A DNA stretch of 6,499 nt from Candidatus Nanopelagicales bacterium (GCA_029939085.1 JAOZTQ010000082.1:1-6499), one strand, 5' to 3'. Shown: positions 1 through 5,993, counted from the stretch's first letter. Made by a program: numbers and translations. The notes: generated from the sequence alone by a model not told the origin.

Positions 1-1248
1 TTATTGGGTGATGTAAGTCAGTAAATCGAGTGCTCGATCAAGATCAGCTTGGTTGTTGAACGCATGTGGGCTGATGCGCAATGCAGACTCGTCCCCGAGC
101 TGACGCGGACTGCTGGTCGCGGGCACAACATGAAGATTCACCCGCTCTTTTCGTAGCTGACCCACGATTTGTTCAGCCGAGGTTGTGTGTGAGCGAACGA
201 CGACAATACCCGAACGGCGTTTACCGCGATCGAGGAGTCGCCAGCCACTGGCTGCACCGAGATGCGAGCGCAGATATTCAGCATTACGACTAACGGCACC
301 AGCGATGCTGCCAATCCCAATCTTTCGGGCGTAGTCGGCCGCAGCCATGAGACCGAGTCCCGCTGCAACCGAACGTTCGAAATTTTCGAATCGCACGGCA
401 GTTGGCTCGATCGATATATCGCGTTCATTAGACCAGGAACCGCCACGGACATCTAGCGGGAACGCATCTAAATCCGCAAGCGCCCGTGGTCCCACGTAGA
501 GCAAGCCGGTGCCACGCGGTCCGCGCAGATATTTGCGGCCGCTGGCCATGAGGAAATCACAGCCAATCTCGGCCACATCAATCGGTAGTTGACCCAGAGA
601 CTGACAGGCGTCCACGACGTACCAAGGTCGATGTTGTGCTGCCTGGGTTACCGCCCCAATCGCAGCGACATCGTTGATCAGGCCGTTATGACTAGGAGCG
701 TGCACCGCAAAAACCATGCGCGTGGGAGTCCGCAGCTGATGTGACAGTGCGTCTACATCGACCGTGCCATCAGGGCCATCGGCGAGGAAATCCAGTTGGA
801 CGCCCATTCGACGAGTCAACTGCAGCAGCGGCAGAACAGTACCGGCGTACTCTGCACCTGCGACTACTATGCGATCCCCGCTACGAAGCGGCACCGTGGA
901 CAGGACCTTGTGAAGGGCGGCTGTGGAAGATTCCATCACGGCGATGCCGTCCAACTGACCGCCAACAAGATCGGCAAGTGACTCACGACCCTGTTGCCAC
1001 TCTTCAGCGACACGATCAGCAGCCTCGTAACCACCAATCTGTTCTTCCAGACGAAGATGGGCGATCACTCTCTCGGTCACCGGTCGTGGTGGCAGGCTGG
1101 CTCCAGCGTTATTTAGATGTACCAGATGCCCCACAGACGGCGTATCGGAACGCAACCTGTGGCGATTAAGTGAGGTTGATGGGTCAGGGTGAGCGGCGGA
1201 ATCGAAACGCTGGCCGGATCGGTCCGCAGCGACTAGCGGGGGACTCAT
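1..1248 (-). CDS. PLP-dependent class V aminotransferase-fold enzyme (EgtE / isopenicillin N epimerase-like)
   Basis: This is a cytosolic PLP enzyme of the class V aminotransferase / cysteine desulfurase superfamily. Numbering from the upstream TTG at 1266, the fold begins near residue 50 (HLNNAGASLPP). The cofactor Asp is D219 in VVDACQSLGQLP, and the Schiff-base Lys is K245 in SGRKYLRGPRGTG. N194 lies in the SHNG loop, and the C-terminal domain ends in the typical LRISPHAFNNQADLD signature. The N-terminal pattern LNNAGAS...IGGYEAA and the SGRK..RGPRG..LLYV block resemble EgtE (ergothioneine C-S lyase) and isopenicillin N epimerase-like proteins from memory. No other ergothioneine gene is in the window, so substrate and reaction (lyase, desulfurase or epimerase) are open. 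The start is uncertain: the frame opens with TTG at 1266, and the first ATG at 1248 (414 residues) is preferred, but neither has a clear Shine-Dalgarno. About 40 residues before the fold are Arg/Ser/Pro-rich and look non-conserved, so a later GTG near 1134 is possible. Confidence 0.9.
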   Translation of the reverse strand: MSPPLVAADRSGQRFDSAAHPDPSTSLNRHRLRSDTPSVGHLVHLNNAGASLPPRPVTERVIAHLRLEEQIGGYEAADRVAEEWQQGRESLADLVGGQLDGIAVMESSTAALHKVLSTVPLRSGDRIVVAGAEYAGTVLPLLQLTRRMGVQLDFLADGPDGTVDVDALSHQLRTPTRMVFAVHAPSHNGLINDVAAIGAVTQAAQHRPWYVVDACQSLGQLPIDVAEIGCDFLMASGRKYLRGPRGTGLLYVGPRALADLDAFPLDVRGGSWSNERDISIEPTAVRFENFERSVAAGLGLMAAADYARKIGIGSIAGAVSRNAEYLRSHLGAASGWRLLDRGKRRSGIVVVRSHTTSAEQIVGQLRKERVNLHVVPATSSPRQLGDESALRISPHAFNNQADLDRALDLLTYITQ

Positions 1249-1303
1249 GGCCACATTCCAACACAACCGAGTTCGAATTCGACGTTCATCCTTCGGTCAT
1301 GTC

Positions 1304-1335
1304 GTGACGGTAAGTGTGAAGTCGCGGCGTAGGAT
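1304..1335 (+). promoter_or_regulatory. Candidate dnaG promoter, possibly leaderless
   Basis: TAGGAT at 1330-1335 fits the actinobacterial TANNNT -10 consensus. Exactly six bases separate it from the ATG at 1342, which would put transcription start at or next to the A of the start codon and give a leaderless mRNA. A partial -35 (GTGACG, 1304-1309) lies 20 bases upstream, longer than ideal. The same bases can be read as a ribosome site instead: AGGA at 1331-1334 is seven bases before the ATG, in which case the promoter lies further upstream. The two readings exclude each other for a given transcript. Confidence 0.4.
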
Positions 1336-1341
1336 CAGACA

Positions 1342-3174
1342 ATGGCCGGTCTCATCGCCTCGGACGATATCGCGACGGTGCGCGAGCGAGTCAGAATCAA
1401 TGACGTCGTGTCGGAGCATGTCACCCTGCGCAATGCAGGGGGTGGCTCGATGAAAGGTCTATGTCCGTTTCATGAAGAGAGAACTCCCAGTTTTCATGTG
1501 ACTCCGGCCAAGGGCCTGTACTACTGCTTTGGTTGTGGTGAAGGCGGTGACTCGATCGATTTCATCATGGCGTTGGAGCACCTCTCATTCACCGAAGCAG
1601 TCGAAAAGTTGGCGGGACGCACCGGCGTTACTTTGCGATACGAAGGCGGCGATGCAGGCCAGAAGCGTGATCAAGGTAAGCGGGCGGCTTTGTTGGCTGT
1701 CAATGCTGCAACTGCGGAGTACTTCACAACGCAACTGTCGAGTAATGCCGCCAACCAGGCCCGCGCATTCCTCATCGACCGCGGATTCGACGAAGATTCC
1801 TGGCAAGAGTTTGGCATTGGTTATGCACCGCGTAAGGGACTAGTTGATCACTTGCGAAAAGCCGGTCATGAGCACCGCGCGATAGTTGAATCAGGTGTGG
1901 CTGGTCAAGGTGAAGGTCGCACGTATGACCGGTTCCGGGATCGACTTATCTGGCCGATCCGAGAGTTATCTGGTGACATCGTCGGGTTTGGGGCGCGACG
2001 ACTGTCCGAAGACAGCGGACCGAAGTATCTGAATACGCCAGAAACTGCGGTGTACAAAAAGAGCAATGTGTTATTCGGTGCGCATCAGGCGCGCAAGGAG
2101 ATCGCCAAACAACAGCAAGTAGTCATTGTGGAGGGTTACACCGATGTGATGGCCTGCCATCTGGCTGGGGTCACTACTGCTGTGGCGACGTGTGGCACGG
2201 CCTTCGGTGAGGGCCACGTGAAAATGCTGCGACGTTTATTGCTGGACGATAGCGACGCCAAGATCGTCTTTACATTTGATGGTGATGCCGCCGGTCGCAA
2301 GGCAGCATTGCGGGCCTATCAAGAAGATCAGCAGTTTGCTGGTTCCACTTATATCGCCATAGCGAGCGATGGGCTTGACCCGTGCGATCTCCGCCTGCGC
2401 GATGGTGACGAGGCAGTTCGCGAGCTGGTGTCGTCGCGTACTCCGTTATTCGAGTTCGTACTGCGCAGCAGTATTGAGGGATTGGATCTGAGTACCGCCG
2501 AGGGCCGATCTGCAGCACTGAAAAAGGCGGGCCCCATTCTCGCGGGTATTCGTGACGAACTGCTGCGAGAAGAATACGACCGGCAGTTAGCGGGTTGGTT
2601 GGGCGTTGATCAGGAACAAGTCCGGCGAGCCGTGCAGTTGGGCAGTGACTCCGGTCGGCGCGGTCCAGCCAGACCTCAAGGACCGGCTGGGGCGGTTCCG
2701 GCACGTGGCTCCAACATGCTTGAGTGGCAAGCGCTGCAAGTCATGGTGCGATCGCCAGAACTTGTGGCCGACTGGTTGGACTCGATTGATTTCGAGTCAT
2801 TCGCCGATACCAGGACTCGCTCCCTCCATCAGGCGATAGCGACTGCTGGTGTTGTCGATCTAGGAAGTCCGGCCTGGTTGCGACAAGTTATGGATAACTG
2901 CGCAGATGATGAGGAACGTCGGCTGGTGGGCGCAATGGTGGCTAAGCCACTGCCGGCGAGTTCGGCAGAGACATCGGAACAGGACTATGCAGTTGGCATC
3001 ATGGCCCGGCTGCTCTTCGAAGCCGCGGGACGCCGAGCTGGCGATTTGCGGGCAACTTTGAGTGCCCCTGAGGTTAGTGAAGATGGTGCCCGGTCAGCCG
3101 CGATTTTGTCTGATCTACAAGAACTTGAGAAGTATCGTCGCAGTCTTCGCAACTATTGGGCTCCGGAGGGTTAA
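1342..3174 (+). CDS. dnaG: DNA primase DnaG
   Basis: DnaG makes the short RNA primers for chromosomal replication and works with the replicative helicase DnaB at the fork. The 610-residue product has the full bacterial layout. The N-terminal CHC2 zinc finger has ligands C41, H44, C62 and C65 (CPFHEERTPSF...YCFGCG). The RNA polymerase core includes DRFRDRLIWPI near 196-206 and PKYLNTPET near 227-235. The Toprim domain has E264 in VIVEGYTDVM, D313 and D315 in FTFDGDAAGR, and the third acidic site in DGLDP near 343-347. A Gly/Pro/Arg-rich linker (about 434-458) leads to a C-terminal region (about 460-600) in the position of the DnaB-binding domain. Length and motifs are normal and no catalytic residue is missing. 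The ATG at 1342 is supported by AGGA at 1331-1334 and by the zinc domain starting shortly after it. The next gene overlaps its stop codon, so dnaG leads a two-gene operon. The upstream neighbour is a divergent PLP enzyme, not the dGTPase gene (dgt) found there in many actinobacteria. Confidence 0.98.
   Translation: MAGLIASDDIATVRERVRINDVVSEHVTLRNAGGGSMKGLCPFHEERTPSFHVTPAKGLYYCFGCGEGGDSIDFIMALEHLSFTEAVEKLAGRTGVTLRYEGGDAGQKRDQGKRAALLAVNAATAEYFTTQLSSNAANQARAFLIDRGFDEDSWQEFGIGYAPRKGLVDHLRKAGHEHRAIVESGVAGQGEGRTYDRFRDRLIWPIRELSGDIVGFGARRLSEDSGPKYLNTPETAVYKKSNVLFGAHQARKEIAKQQQVVIVEGYTDVMACHLAGVTTAVATCGTAFGEGHVKMLRRLLLDDSDAKIVFTFDGDAAGRKAALRAYQEDQQFAGSTYIAIASDGLDPCDLRLRDGDEAVRELVSSRTPLFEFVLRSSIEGLDLSTAEGRSAALKKAGPILAGIRDELLREEYDRQLAGWLGVDQEQVRRAVQLGSDSGRRGPARPQGPAGAVPARGSNMLEWQALQVMVRSPELVADWLDSIDFESFADTRTRSLHQAIATAGVVDLGSPAWLRQVMDNCADDEERRLVGAMVAKPLPASSAETSEQDYAVGIMARLLFEAAGRRAGDLRATLSAPEVSEDGARSAAILSDLQELEKYRRSLRNYWAPEG
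3165..3170 (+). promoter_or_regulatory. Ribosome binding site for the dnaG-coupled gene
   Basis: GGAGGG lies within the last codons of dnaG, three bases before an ATG at 3174 that shares its A with the dnaG stop (TAATG). It decides the start of the downstream gene. The spacing is on the short side, which suits re-initiation by a ribosome finishing dnaG. Confidence 0.7.
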
Positions 3175-3695
3175 TGCGTTTGCCTTGGAGTCGGGAAAAA
3201 ATTCCCGAGCATATTCGAGATGCCGTGGATCTTACCCTTGGTGAGCGCGTGAGAGCGGCCGTTGAAATCCAGGATGGAGGTTATGCGGTCGCAACGGATA
3301 TGGCGTTGCACCTCTTGCTCGCAGTGCCCGAAGCGGATCGACAAGATTTACGAATTCGATGGGATCTCATCGACAATGTGACCTGGTCACCCCCCACCTT
3401 AGTTTTGGAGCTGCGGCGCGACCGTGATGCGGCGCCGGAGCAACTAGCTTTGGATATGGATCAGCGGGCAGATCTGCCCGCTGTAGTGCGTAACCGGGTC
3501 ACCGATTCCATCGTGGTGAACGACAAAATCGAATACGGCCGGTCATGGATCCGTATCATCGCTCGAAAAATCTTCGAAACCCAGGAAGTGGAATGGCGAG
3601 TCGTTCCGGGGCCAGGTTTAGATGCGTCAGCTCCTGATGTGGCGGACGCGATAGAACTTCATTTACATCAGGCTCGTTCGCAGTGGGAGATGTAG
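3174..3695 (+). CDS. Conserved-looking protein of unknown function, translationally coupled to dnaG (possible PH-like fold)
   Basis: The product is a 173-residue, charged, soluble-looking protein with no signal peptide or membrane segment. I do not recognise a named family. The N-terminal half (GERVRAAVEIQDGGYAVATDMALHLL, about 23-48, then IRWDLIDNVTW...TLVLEL, about 61-80) reads like the bacterial PH-like fold: a GERV strand, a G-Y-AT-D turn, then a WxxI..V.W strand. That is inference from pattern only. The C-terminal half contains VVNDKIEYGRSWIRIIARK and a second Trp-containing strand (VEWRVVPGPG). The start at 3174 is chosen over an in-frame ATG at 3156 because it overlaps the dnaG stop as TAATG and has GGAGGG just upstream; the longer form would start inside dnaG. 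Tight coupling implies expression in proportion to primase, but does not prove a replication role. Its end faces the minus-strand membrane protein gene 30 bases away. Confidence 0.85.
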   Translation: MRLPWSREKIPEHIRDAVDLTLGERVRAAVEIQDGGYAVATDMALHLLLAVPEADRQDLRIRWDLIDNVTWSPPTLVLELRRDRDAAPEQLALDMDQRADLPAVVRNRVTDSIVVNDKIEYGRSWIRIIARKIFETQEVEWRVVPGPGLDASAPDVADAIELHLHQARSQWEM

Positions 3696-3725
3696 TAGCA
3701 AAGACTCGGAAACGACAGTTGCCGC

Positions 3726-4427
3726 CTAGTTGACCGTTGCGGTGTCGGCCGTTTCTTCCTTGATGGGATTTTGACCAAAGTACTGACCGCCAAACTTTCG
3801 TTTCAGCCATAGCAAGATGGCGTAGAACGGGAAGGGCGCAATCCACCACATGGCATCGGGCACGACGGTGTAAGGGATAACGAGATCTGGCGGTGCAGAG
3901 TAGAAGAAATCGTAGAAGAAGGGTGTGGTGTAGTACGCCGGATTCGCGTCTGAAGGTATGAAGTAAAACTGTTTGCCGGTTTGGATCCAGGTCACTACCA
4001 TCTCGGACGCTACGCCCCATACCCAGATGATCGCGAATTCGCCCCAATGCCATCGAGTGAATCGAGGGTGTTTGTTACGTCCGAGAATCAGCCATGCGAG
4101 TCCCACTCCGATCATGAAGATGCCAGCATCCTCAAACGTATGAGCCAGGTTGTTCCACCAGTCAGGAATCCAGTCTGGTCGATCCGCCAAACAAAACTCG
4201 GGTCCATCTTCGTAGGTAAAACAACCGGAGGTTGCCGTGAAGCTCGGTCCGAGAAAATAGAAGGTGGCTTCCCAGAGGCCACCAATGATGAACCCCGCAA
4301 CCCAAGCCAAGAGAATGGCCAAATCACACTTGCGTGTGAAATACAGCGTCAAAATAATGAAGACAGACAGAAACGGCAGTATGAAATTGAGGATCCACTG
4401 ATTCTCTGCCACATCTATGGTTAGCAC
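3726..4427 (-). CDS. Polytopic membrane protein of unknown function
   Basis: This 233-residue integral membrane protein is very rich in Trp, Tyr and Phe. Hydrophobic segments lie near residues 12-30, 35-58, 101-116, 128-147 and 190-208, so about five membrane spans are likely. Charged or polar residues in or beside the spans include E53 (GGLWEATFYF), H96, E99 and D100 (HTFEDAGIFMIG), E130 and E142. They could form a buried active site or a ligand pocket, as in emopamil-binding-protein-like isomerases, but the resemblance is loose and I do not claim that family. C69 and C79 lie in the loop between spans 2 and 3 and could form a disulfide if the loop is outside. A Tyr/Phe/Pro-rich loop (about 152-190) precedes the last span, and the tail is short and charged. 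The frame opens with GTG at 4427; an in-frame stop lies seven codons upstream and there is no good Shine-Dalgarno, so the start is the only reasonable one but weakly supported. No obvious operon partner is present. Confidence 0.85.
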   Translation of the reverse strand: MLTIDVAENQWILNFILPFLSVFIILTLYFTRKCDLAILLAWVAGFIIGGLWEATFYFLGPSFTATSGCFTYEDGPEFCLADRPDWIPDWWNNLAHTFEDAGIFMIGVGLAWLILGRNKHPRFTRWHWGEFAIIWVWGVASEMVVTWIQTGKQFYFIPSDANPAYYTTPFFYDFFYSAPPDLVIPYTVVPDAMWWIAPFPFYAILLWLKRKFGGQYFGQNPIKEETADTATVN

Positions 4428-4483
4428 ACGCGAACCCGCGATGCGCCCCTAATTGCCGAGGTGCGGGAACAGCACTTCAGAAG

Positions 4484-4529
4484 GCAATGCACACTTGAGA
4501 AAGCAATGCAGCTGCATGACTAGAGGTCA
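4484..4529. repeat. Direct repeat and perfect palindrome in the 4428-4608 intergenic region
   Basis: GCAATGCA occurs at 4484-4491 and again at 4503-4510, 19 bases apart. The second copy runs into a perfect 12-base palindrome, ATGCAGCTGCAT (4506-4517). A shorter inverted pair follows, TGAC (4517-4520) and GTCA (4526-4529). The cluster lies about 60-100 bases upstream of the membrane protein's GTG start and downstream of the lipoprotein stop, so it could be a regulator-binding site for the membrane protein gene. The rest of the 181-base gap shows no gene, no clear promoter hexamers and no strong terminator. Confidence 0.5.
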
Positions 4530-4577
4530 CGGCAGAACTCACGATAGGCCGACTTGCGATAGTGCCGACTGCAACAA

Positions 4578-4602
4578 GCTCAATATCAACCTGCTCCTGA
4601 GC
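4578..4602 (-). terminator. Weak hairpin after the lipoprotein gene
   Basis: GCTCA at 4578-4582 pairs with TGAGC at 4598-4602 around a 15-base loop, beginning six bases past the lipoprotein stop on the minus strand. The stem has only five pairs and no convincing T-run follows, so a terminator role is doubtful. Confidence 0.2.
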
Positions 4603-4608
4603 GATAAG

Positions 4609-5073
4609 TCAGGAAACTTCGCAGTACCTCTTCTGAATGTATTCGGGTATCTGTGGAGTCCCGCAAGACTCTCGGTTGTCATTAACCCAAGCATCGCCCT
4701 CGGCCTGGAGTAGACCTGCAGCCTCGTCCTCCTCGTTATTCTCGAGGAATTCGGCGCCTGCCCAACCGTCCTCGCAGTACTTATTTTGTACGTTCTTGGT
4801 TGGTACGCCGAGACCTTCCGCGATCGCTGCGTTAGTACAGGGAGGTCCTGATGCGGGTGTCGCAGTTGGTGCCTTAGTGGGTGTCGCGGTAGGAGACACG
4901 ACCGGTTCCGTTTCGGTTGGTGAAGCCACCGGCTCACTCTCCGAAGGCTCCGCTGTTGGTATCGGTGATACCGATGTCTCGGCCGGTTCCGGATCGTCAG
5001 AAGAACAACCGGACACAACCAATAGGGCTGCGGCTGCAACCACGAAACCTTGTGAGAACTTTTTCGAAAGCAT
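4609..5073 (-). CDS. Small lipoprotein with Pro/Thr/Ser-rich stalk and four-cysteine C-terminal domain
   Basis: The product is a 154-residue protein predicted to be lipid-anchored on the outer face of the cytoplasmic membrane. The N-terminus has Lys4-Lys5, a hydrophobic run (about 10-20) and a lipobox, VSGC, with the modified Cys at 23. Residues 24-77 form a Pro/Thr/Ser/Glu stalk with internal repeats. The C-terminal part (about 78-154) has C79, C100, C137 and C151. Its pattern (C..AAIAEGLG...V..KYCEDGWAGAEF...AEGDAWV...ESCG...IPEYI...YC) resembles a small extracellular domain common in secreted actinobacterial proteins, with a C-x-DGWA strand and two likely disulfides. I know no biochemical role for it. 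The ATG at 5073 is supported by the signal peptide directly after it and by AGGA and AGG just upstream. The gene is divergent from the fasciclin gene across 217 bases. Confidence 0.88.
   Translation of the reverse strand: MLSKKFSQGFVVAAAALLVVSGCSSDDPEPAETSVSPIPTAEPSESEPVASPTETEPVVSPTATPTKAPTATPASGPPCTNAAIAEGLGVPTKNVQNKYCEDGWAGAEFLENNEEDEAAGLLQAEGDAWVNDNRESCGTPQIPEYIQKRYCEVS
4846..4938 (-). repeat. Tandem repeats coding the lipoprotein stalk
   Basis: Residues 46-63 read as two 9-residue units, SEPVASPTE and TEPVVSPTA. Residues 61-76 read as two 8-residue units, PTATPTKA and PTATPASG. At DNA level, GGGTGTCGC recurs on the plus strand at 4855-4863 and 4879-4887, a 24-base period that matches eight codons. 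This suggests the stalk grew by short tandem duplication, and its length may vary between strains. Confidence 0.65.
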
Positions 5074-5108
5074 GACCTAGTCCTACTCGCTTCATGCCCA
5101 GCAAAGCA

Positions 5109-5135
5109 AACGTACTCAACGATTCGGCATGTCAC
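5109..5135 (-). promoter_or_regulatory. Possible promoter of the lipoprotein gene
   Basis: On the minus strand, GTGACA (5130-5135) differs from the -35 consensus by one base. It is followed 15 bases later by TACGTT (5109-5114), a TANNNT -10 match. The spacer is short, but the position, about 36 bases before the ATG, is sensible. Support is by motif only. Confidence 0.3.
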
Positions 5136-5181
5136 TAGGGTATTCGTAGATGTACAACCCCTGGTGTGGCTACATCGTGAA

Positions 5182-5187
5182 TATGAT
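5182..5187 (+). promoter_or_regulatory. Possible -10 element for the fasciclin gene
   Basis: TATGAT matches the -10 consensus at five of six positions and lies about 100 bases before the fasciclin start. No acceptable -35 is seen 16-19 bases upstream, so this is a weak call. It would give a 5' leader of roughly 95 bases, containing T-rich and A-rich short complementary runs around 5242-5260. Confidence 0.25.
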
Positions 5188-5267
5188 TGTGTCGGCTCAA
5201 GTGCTTATCGTATTGCCCGTGAAATGCAAGAACCTCTGTCGCTTTTCGCTTTTTGAAAGGATCGTCA

Positions 5268-5292
5268 TACTCACATAAAGGAGTACTCACAT
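5268..5292 (+). repeat. 9-base direct repeat bracketing the fasciclin Shine-Dalgarno
   Basis: TACTCACAT occurs exactly at 5268-5276 and 5284-5292. The strong Shine-Dalgarno AAAGGAG (5277-5283) lies precisely between the copies, and the second copy runs into the ATG at 5291. The Shine-Dalgarno to ATG gap is seven bases, which fixes the start. The repeat may be a short duplication around the ribosome site or a translational control site; chance is also possible. Confidence 0.6.
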
Positions 5293-5989
5293 GAAACCGT
5301 CGAAGATGCTCGCTGCAGGTTCTGCACTGGCCCTGGTCACTACGCTTGGCATGGCTGTCACACCTGCAGTCGCCAAGGGCGATAAGCCTCTGTCCAAAGT
5401 CGTTATCGATGGCAAATACGACAGCAACGGTCGGGATTTCGACATCCTGGCCGGGCTTGTGCAAGCAGCTTTGGACTTTAACTCTGATAGTCCACTGAAA
5501 GTGATCACTAACGGCAGCACCAAGTTGACGGTCTTCGCGCCAGATGACAACGCCTTTAAGAACTTTGCCCGCACAGTGACTGGCAAGAGCAAGATCTCTG
5601 AGAAGGAAGCCGTTGACGCAATACTTGCGACGGTGAGCGTGGATCCCGCGAAAGATGGCGACGGTGACTCTGGGACAGAATCTAATCCTGCTAGTCCGGC
5701 TCCGACCGTCAGTGATCTGGAAGGTCTGTTGCTCGGCCACATGGTAGATGGCACGATCACGGCGAAAATGCTCCTCAAGCCCAAGTACAAAAAGGTAACG
5801 ACTAAGGTCGGTACCAAGATCAAAGTGTTGGTCAAGAAGCCGAAGAGCAACTCACCTAAAATCCGGCTACAGAACGGCTTGCCTTCCTTTAAGGATCCAA
5901 AGGTAGTCAAATCTGACATCAACAAGGGCAATAAGCAGATCGCTCATGCCATCAGCCAGGTCTATCTTCCCTCTAACACATTCGCCTGA
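5291..5989 (+). CDS. Secreted fasciclin (FAS1) domain protein
   Basis: The product is a 232-residue exported protein with one FAS1 domain, a fold used for adhesion and matrix contacts on cell surfaces. A Sec signal peptide is clear: Lys2 and Lys5, a hydrophobic core (about 7-21) and a likely cut after AVA at residue 28. FDILAGLVQAALDF (50-63) is the first FAS1 helix, LTVFAPDDNAFKNFA (79-93) is the H1 motif, LLLGHMVDGTI (146-156) replaces the usual L..H.V.G segment, and QIAHAISQVYLP (216-227) is the H2-like end. Between H1 and the central His there is an acidic Gly/Ser/Pro-rich insertion (about 118-140) with DGDGDSGTE, which could bind Ca2+. The region from about 160 to 216 is very Lys-rich. 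There is no membrane anchor or sorting signal, so it is probably released or held by charge. AAAGGAG seven bases upstream fixes the start. The neighbour is a divergent lipoprotein, also a surface protein; a functional link is only a suggestion. Confidence 0.93.
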   Translation: MKPSKMLAAGSALALVTTLGMAVTPAVAKGDKPLSKVVIDGKYDSNGRDFDILAGLVQAALDFNSDSPLKVITNGSTKLTVFAPDDNAFKNFARTVTGKSKISEKEAVDAILATVSVDPAKDGDGDSGTESNPASPAPTVSDLEGLLLGHMVDGTITAKMLLKPKYKKVTTKVGTKIKVLVKKPKSNSPKIRLQNGLPSFKDPKVVKSDINKGNKQIAHAISQVYLPSNTFA

Positions 5990-5993
5990 TTCA

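Noticed and set aside
741..1169. Open frame of 142 codons on the plus strand
   Set aside because: It lies wholly opposite the PLP enzyme, which has clear motifs. The translation is Arg/Pro/His-rich with no recognisable domain.
2270..2704. Open frame of 144 codons on the minus strand
   Set aside because: It lies opposite the Toprim and downstream region of dnaG, which is certain. The product is low-complexity and Arg/Pro-rich.
3156..3173. Earlier in-frame ATG for the gene after dnaG
   Set aside because: It would start inside dnaG. The ATG at 3174 overlaps the stop codon and has GGAGGG directly upstream.
3711..3756. Possible inverted repeat (CGACA / TGTCG) between the convergent genes near 3710-3750
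   Set aside because: The arms are five bases with a loop of more than 20 bases reaching into the membrane protein gene, and no T-run follows.
3556..4053. Open frame of 165 codons on the minus strand
   Set aside because: It crosses the ends of two convergent genes and overlaps the membrane protein in another frame. Its composition (Arg, His, Leu) is typical of a shadow frame.
3981..4424. Open frame of 147 codons on the plus strand
   Set aside because: It is antisense to the membrane protein, whose membrane spans are convincing. The antisense product shows no pattern.
4428..4608. Search for a tRNA or small RNA in the gap
   Set aside because: No cloverleaf arms, no T-loop consensus and no strong hairpin with a T-run are visible.
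4637..5080. Open frame of 147 codons on the plus strand with Gly/Val-rich repeats
   Set aside because: The repeats are the antisense of the lipoprotein's Pro/Thr stalk. There is no ribosome site or signal peptide.
4539..5135. Open frame of 198 codons on the minus strand
   Set aside because: It is in another frame over the lipoprotein gene. The lipoprotein has a signal peptide, lipobox and paired cysteines, whereas this product is Arg/Ser-rich without features.
5287..5931. Open frame of 214 codons on the minus strand with hydrophobic stretches
   Set aside because: It is antisense to the fasciclin gene, which has a strong Shine-Dalgarno, a signal peptide and FAS1 motifs. The hydrophobicity is a by-product of the opposite strand's Lys/Asp codons.
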